From Hyphomicrobiales bacterium (lineage in GTDB: Bacteria > Pseudomonadota > Alphaproteobacteria > Rhizobiales > Beijerinckiaceae): DNA of 64,000 bases. The stretch is taken from contig JAGXAN010000008.1 of the NCBI GenBank assembly GCA_019075865.1, positions 1 through 64,000 of the forward strand. The letters are read 5' to 3'. Positions 62,763-64,000 of this stretch are shown here, one piece after another. A program made the translations under genes and the position numbers. The notes under the pieces are model-generated. The model did not search any database. It was not told where the DNA came from and worked only from the letters and a program-made list of their open reading frames with translations. Numbering within the stretch: the stretch's first letter is position 1; every line of letters begins with the position of its first letter.

Positions 62763-63908
62763 GTGAATTTTGACCTGAGTGAAGACCAGCAATTGCTGAA
62801 AGACACGTTTGAACGCTTTTTGAAGCAGACCTATGGCTTCGAGCAGCGCAAGGCCGCCTGCGCCAAGCCCGAAGGCTGGAGCCACGACATCTGGCGTGAA
62901 ATGGCCGAAATCGGCTTGACCGGATTACTGGTGCCCGAGGCGCATGGCGGATTTGGCGGCGGCAAAGTCGAGGCTATGGTGGCGTTGGAAGCTTTGGGCT
63001 CGGCGCTGGTGGTGGAGCCATTTCTACCCACGGCAGTGCTTTGCGCCCATCTGATCGCCAAACACGGCACAACCGCGATTGCCGAGGAATATCTGCCTAA
63101 AATCGTGGATGGCAGCGCCTTGCTGGCGCTGGCCCATATGGAACGCCAGGCCCCGCTTGACCCTGCCAATGTGGCGACCACGGCCAAGCCGTCAGGCGAC
63201 GGCTATGTGCTGAACGGCGAAAAGACGCTGGTTCTGCACGGCGACAGTGCGCAGGCCCTGATTGTCAGCGCGCGGGTTGCCGGCAACCAGACGGATCGCG
63301 CCGGCATTGGGTTGTTCCTCGTTGATGCCAAAGCTTCGGGCCTCAAGCGCCAAGCCTATGCAACGCAGGACAATGGCCGCGCCGCAGAAATATCGCTTTA
63401 TGACGTGCCCGCCCGGGCGCTGGGCGAGGCGGTGGCCAAGGACGGTCTGCTGGCACTTGAAGCGACCATCGATCTTGGCATGGCATGCATTTGCGTCGAG
63501 GCGGTCGGGGCCATGGCGGCCTTGCACGCCCTCACGGTCGATTACCTGAAAATGCGCAAGCAGTTTGGCCTGCCCATTGGGGCCTTTCAGGTGCTGCAAC
63601 ACCGCGCCGCCGATATGTATATAGCGCTGGAACTGGCGCGCAGCATGGCGATTTCTGCGATGATGAGCACGGATGAGCCCGATGCGCACAAGCGTCATCA
63701 GGCGATTGCCGCAGCCAAAGTGCAGATCGGGCGCGCCGGCATGATGTTGGGTGAAGAAGCCACTCAATTGCATGGCGGCATTGGCATGACCATGGAATAT
63801 GCTTCAGGTCACTACTTCAAGCGCCTGACCATGATCGACGCGCAATGGGGGGATGCCGATCACCACCTTGGTCAATTGGCAAGGCAGGGATCCCTTCTGA
63901 GCGATTAA
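62763..63908 (+). CDS. Acyl-CoA dehydrogenase, partner of the preceding gene
   Basis: 381 residues. NFDLSEDQQLLKDTFERFL at the N-terminus, IGLTGLLVPEAHGGFGGGKVEAMVALEALGSALVVEPF, then YLKMRKQFGLPIGAFQVLQHRAADMYI and GGIGMTMEYASGHYFKRLTMID. These are FadE-like features of ACADs that pair with a longer partner. The start is a GTG (62763) after GGGGGAA. The two genes probably encode a heteromeric dehydrogenase acting in beta-oxidation of an unusual acyl-CoA. Confidence 0.86.
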   Translation: MNFDLSEDQQLLKDTFERFLKQTYGFEQRKAACAKPEGWSHDIWREMAEIGLTGLLVPEAHGGFGGGKVEAMVALEALGSALVVEPFLPTAVLCAHLIAKHGTTAIAEEYLPKIVDGSALLALAHMERQAPLDPANVATTAKPSGDGYVLNGEKTLVLHGDSAQALIVSARVAGNQTDRAGIGLFLVDAKASGLKRQAYATQDNGRAAEISLYDVPARALGEAVAKDGLLALEATIDLGMACICVEAVGAMAALHALTVDYLKMRKQFGLPIGAFQVLQHRAADMYIALELARSMAISAMMSTDEPDAHKRHQAIAAAKVQIGRAGMMLGEEATQLHGGIGMTMEYASGHYFKRLTMIDAQWGDADHHLGQLARQGSLLSD

Positions 63909-63932
63909 GCTGCATTTTGCAGCCATTTCAAG

Positions 63933-63971
63933 CACTTGTTTACGCCGATGACAAGTGTTGGCATTTTGCCA
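63933..63971. other. Two inverted repeats after the last gene
   Basis: CACTTGT (63933-63939) with ACAAGTG (63951-63957), and TGGCA (63959-63963) with TGCCA (63967-63971). They could be operator sites of a gene beyond the window or weak hairpins after the dehydrogenase operon; no U-run follows. Confidence 0.4.
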
Positions 63972-64000
63972 TAATTGGCGTGGTAGGATTGAGGGATTCG

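Overview
This 64-kb window is chromosomal DNA from an alphaproteobacterium, most likely of the order Hyphomicrobiales (Rhizobiales). The inference rests on an NDUFA12-DUF2155-aat neighbourhood, a short ProS followed by Lol transporter genes and dnaE, an ATP12 chaperone, an IalB-family protein, a rhizobial-type porin, a very long B12-dependent NrdJ, and a DctQ-DctM fused TRAP permease. The left edge is mobile or degraded DNA: the 3' end of an IS21-family element (istB end plus terminal repeats, 1-280) that cuts into a superfamily-1 helicase/nuclease fusion gene (282-2000), followed by an AT-rich, gene-poor stretch with one small membrane protein.

From about 2.8 to 23.4 kb lies a catabolic region. 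A MarR regulator is divergent from an MHS-family transporter. A CatR/BenM-like LysR regulator faces a tightly packed seven-gene operon, catB-catC-catA-benA-benB-benC-benD. BenABC and BenD convert benzoate to catechol; CatA, CatB and CatC take catechol to 3-oxoadipate enol-lactone. A perfect ATAC-N7-GTAT site lies between regulator and operon. After a HigB/HigA-type toxin-antitoxin pair comes a second acid-uptake and activation cluster: TRAP transporter, acyl-CoA ligase, a protein with two PCC/DUF296 domains, an SDR dehydrogenase, an acyl-CoA carboxylase beta chain and an ACS-family MFS transporter.

From 23.4 to 61.5 kb the genes are mostly housekeeping: ATP12, an RluA-family pseudouridine synthase, CrcB, GlyS, a major porin, SmpB, NrdJ, NDUFA12, DUF2155, Aat, a DEAD-box helicase, cytochrome b561, ParE, a YejA-like peptide-binding protein, IalB, a FAH-family hydrolase, ProS, a LolC/E-type permease, LolD, DnaE, the periplasmic glucan enzymes OpgH and OpgG/D, and GlmU. 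The window closes with two adjacent acyl-CoA dehydrogenases.

Two places stand out. (1) Between lolD and dnaE is a 34-codon single-pass membrane peptide gene with a perfect GAAC-N7-GAAC (alphaproteobacterial LexA box) upstream, reminiscent of SOS-induced division inhibitors such as Caulobacter SidA. (2) A small GIY-YIG nuclease gene is bracketed by arrays of about 100-bp palindromic repeats (eight complete copies, two half copies), one array starting 3 bp after its stop codon. This looks like a REP-type repeat family paired with a candidate mobilising nuclease.
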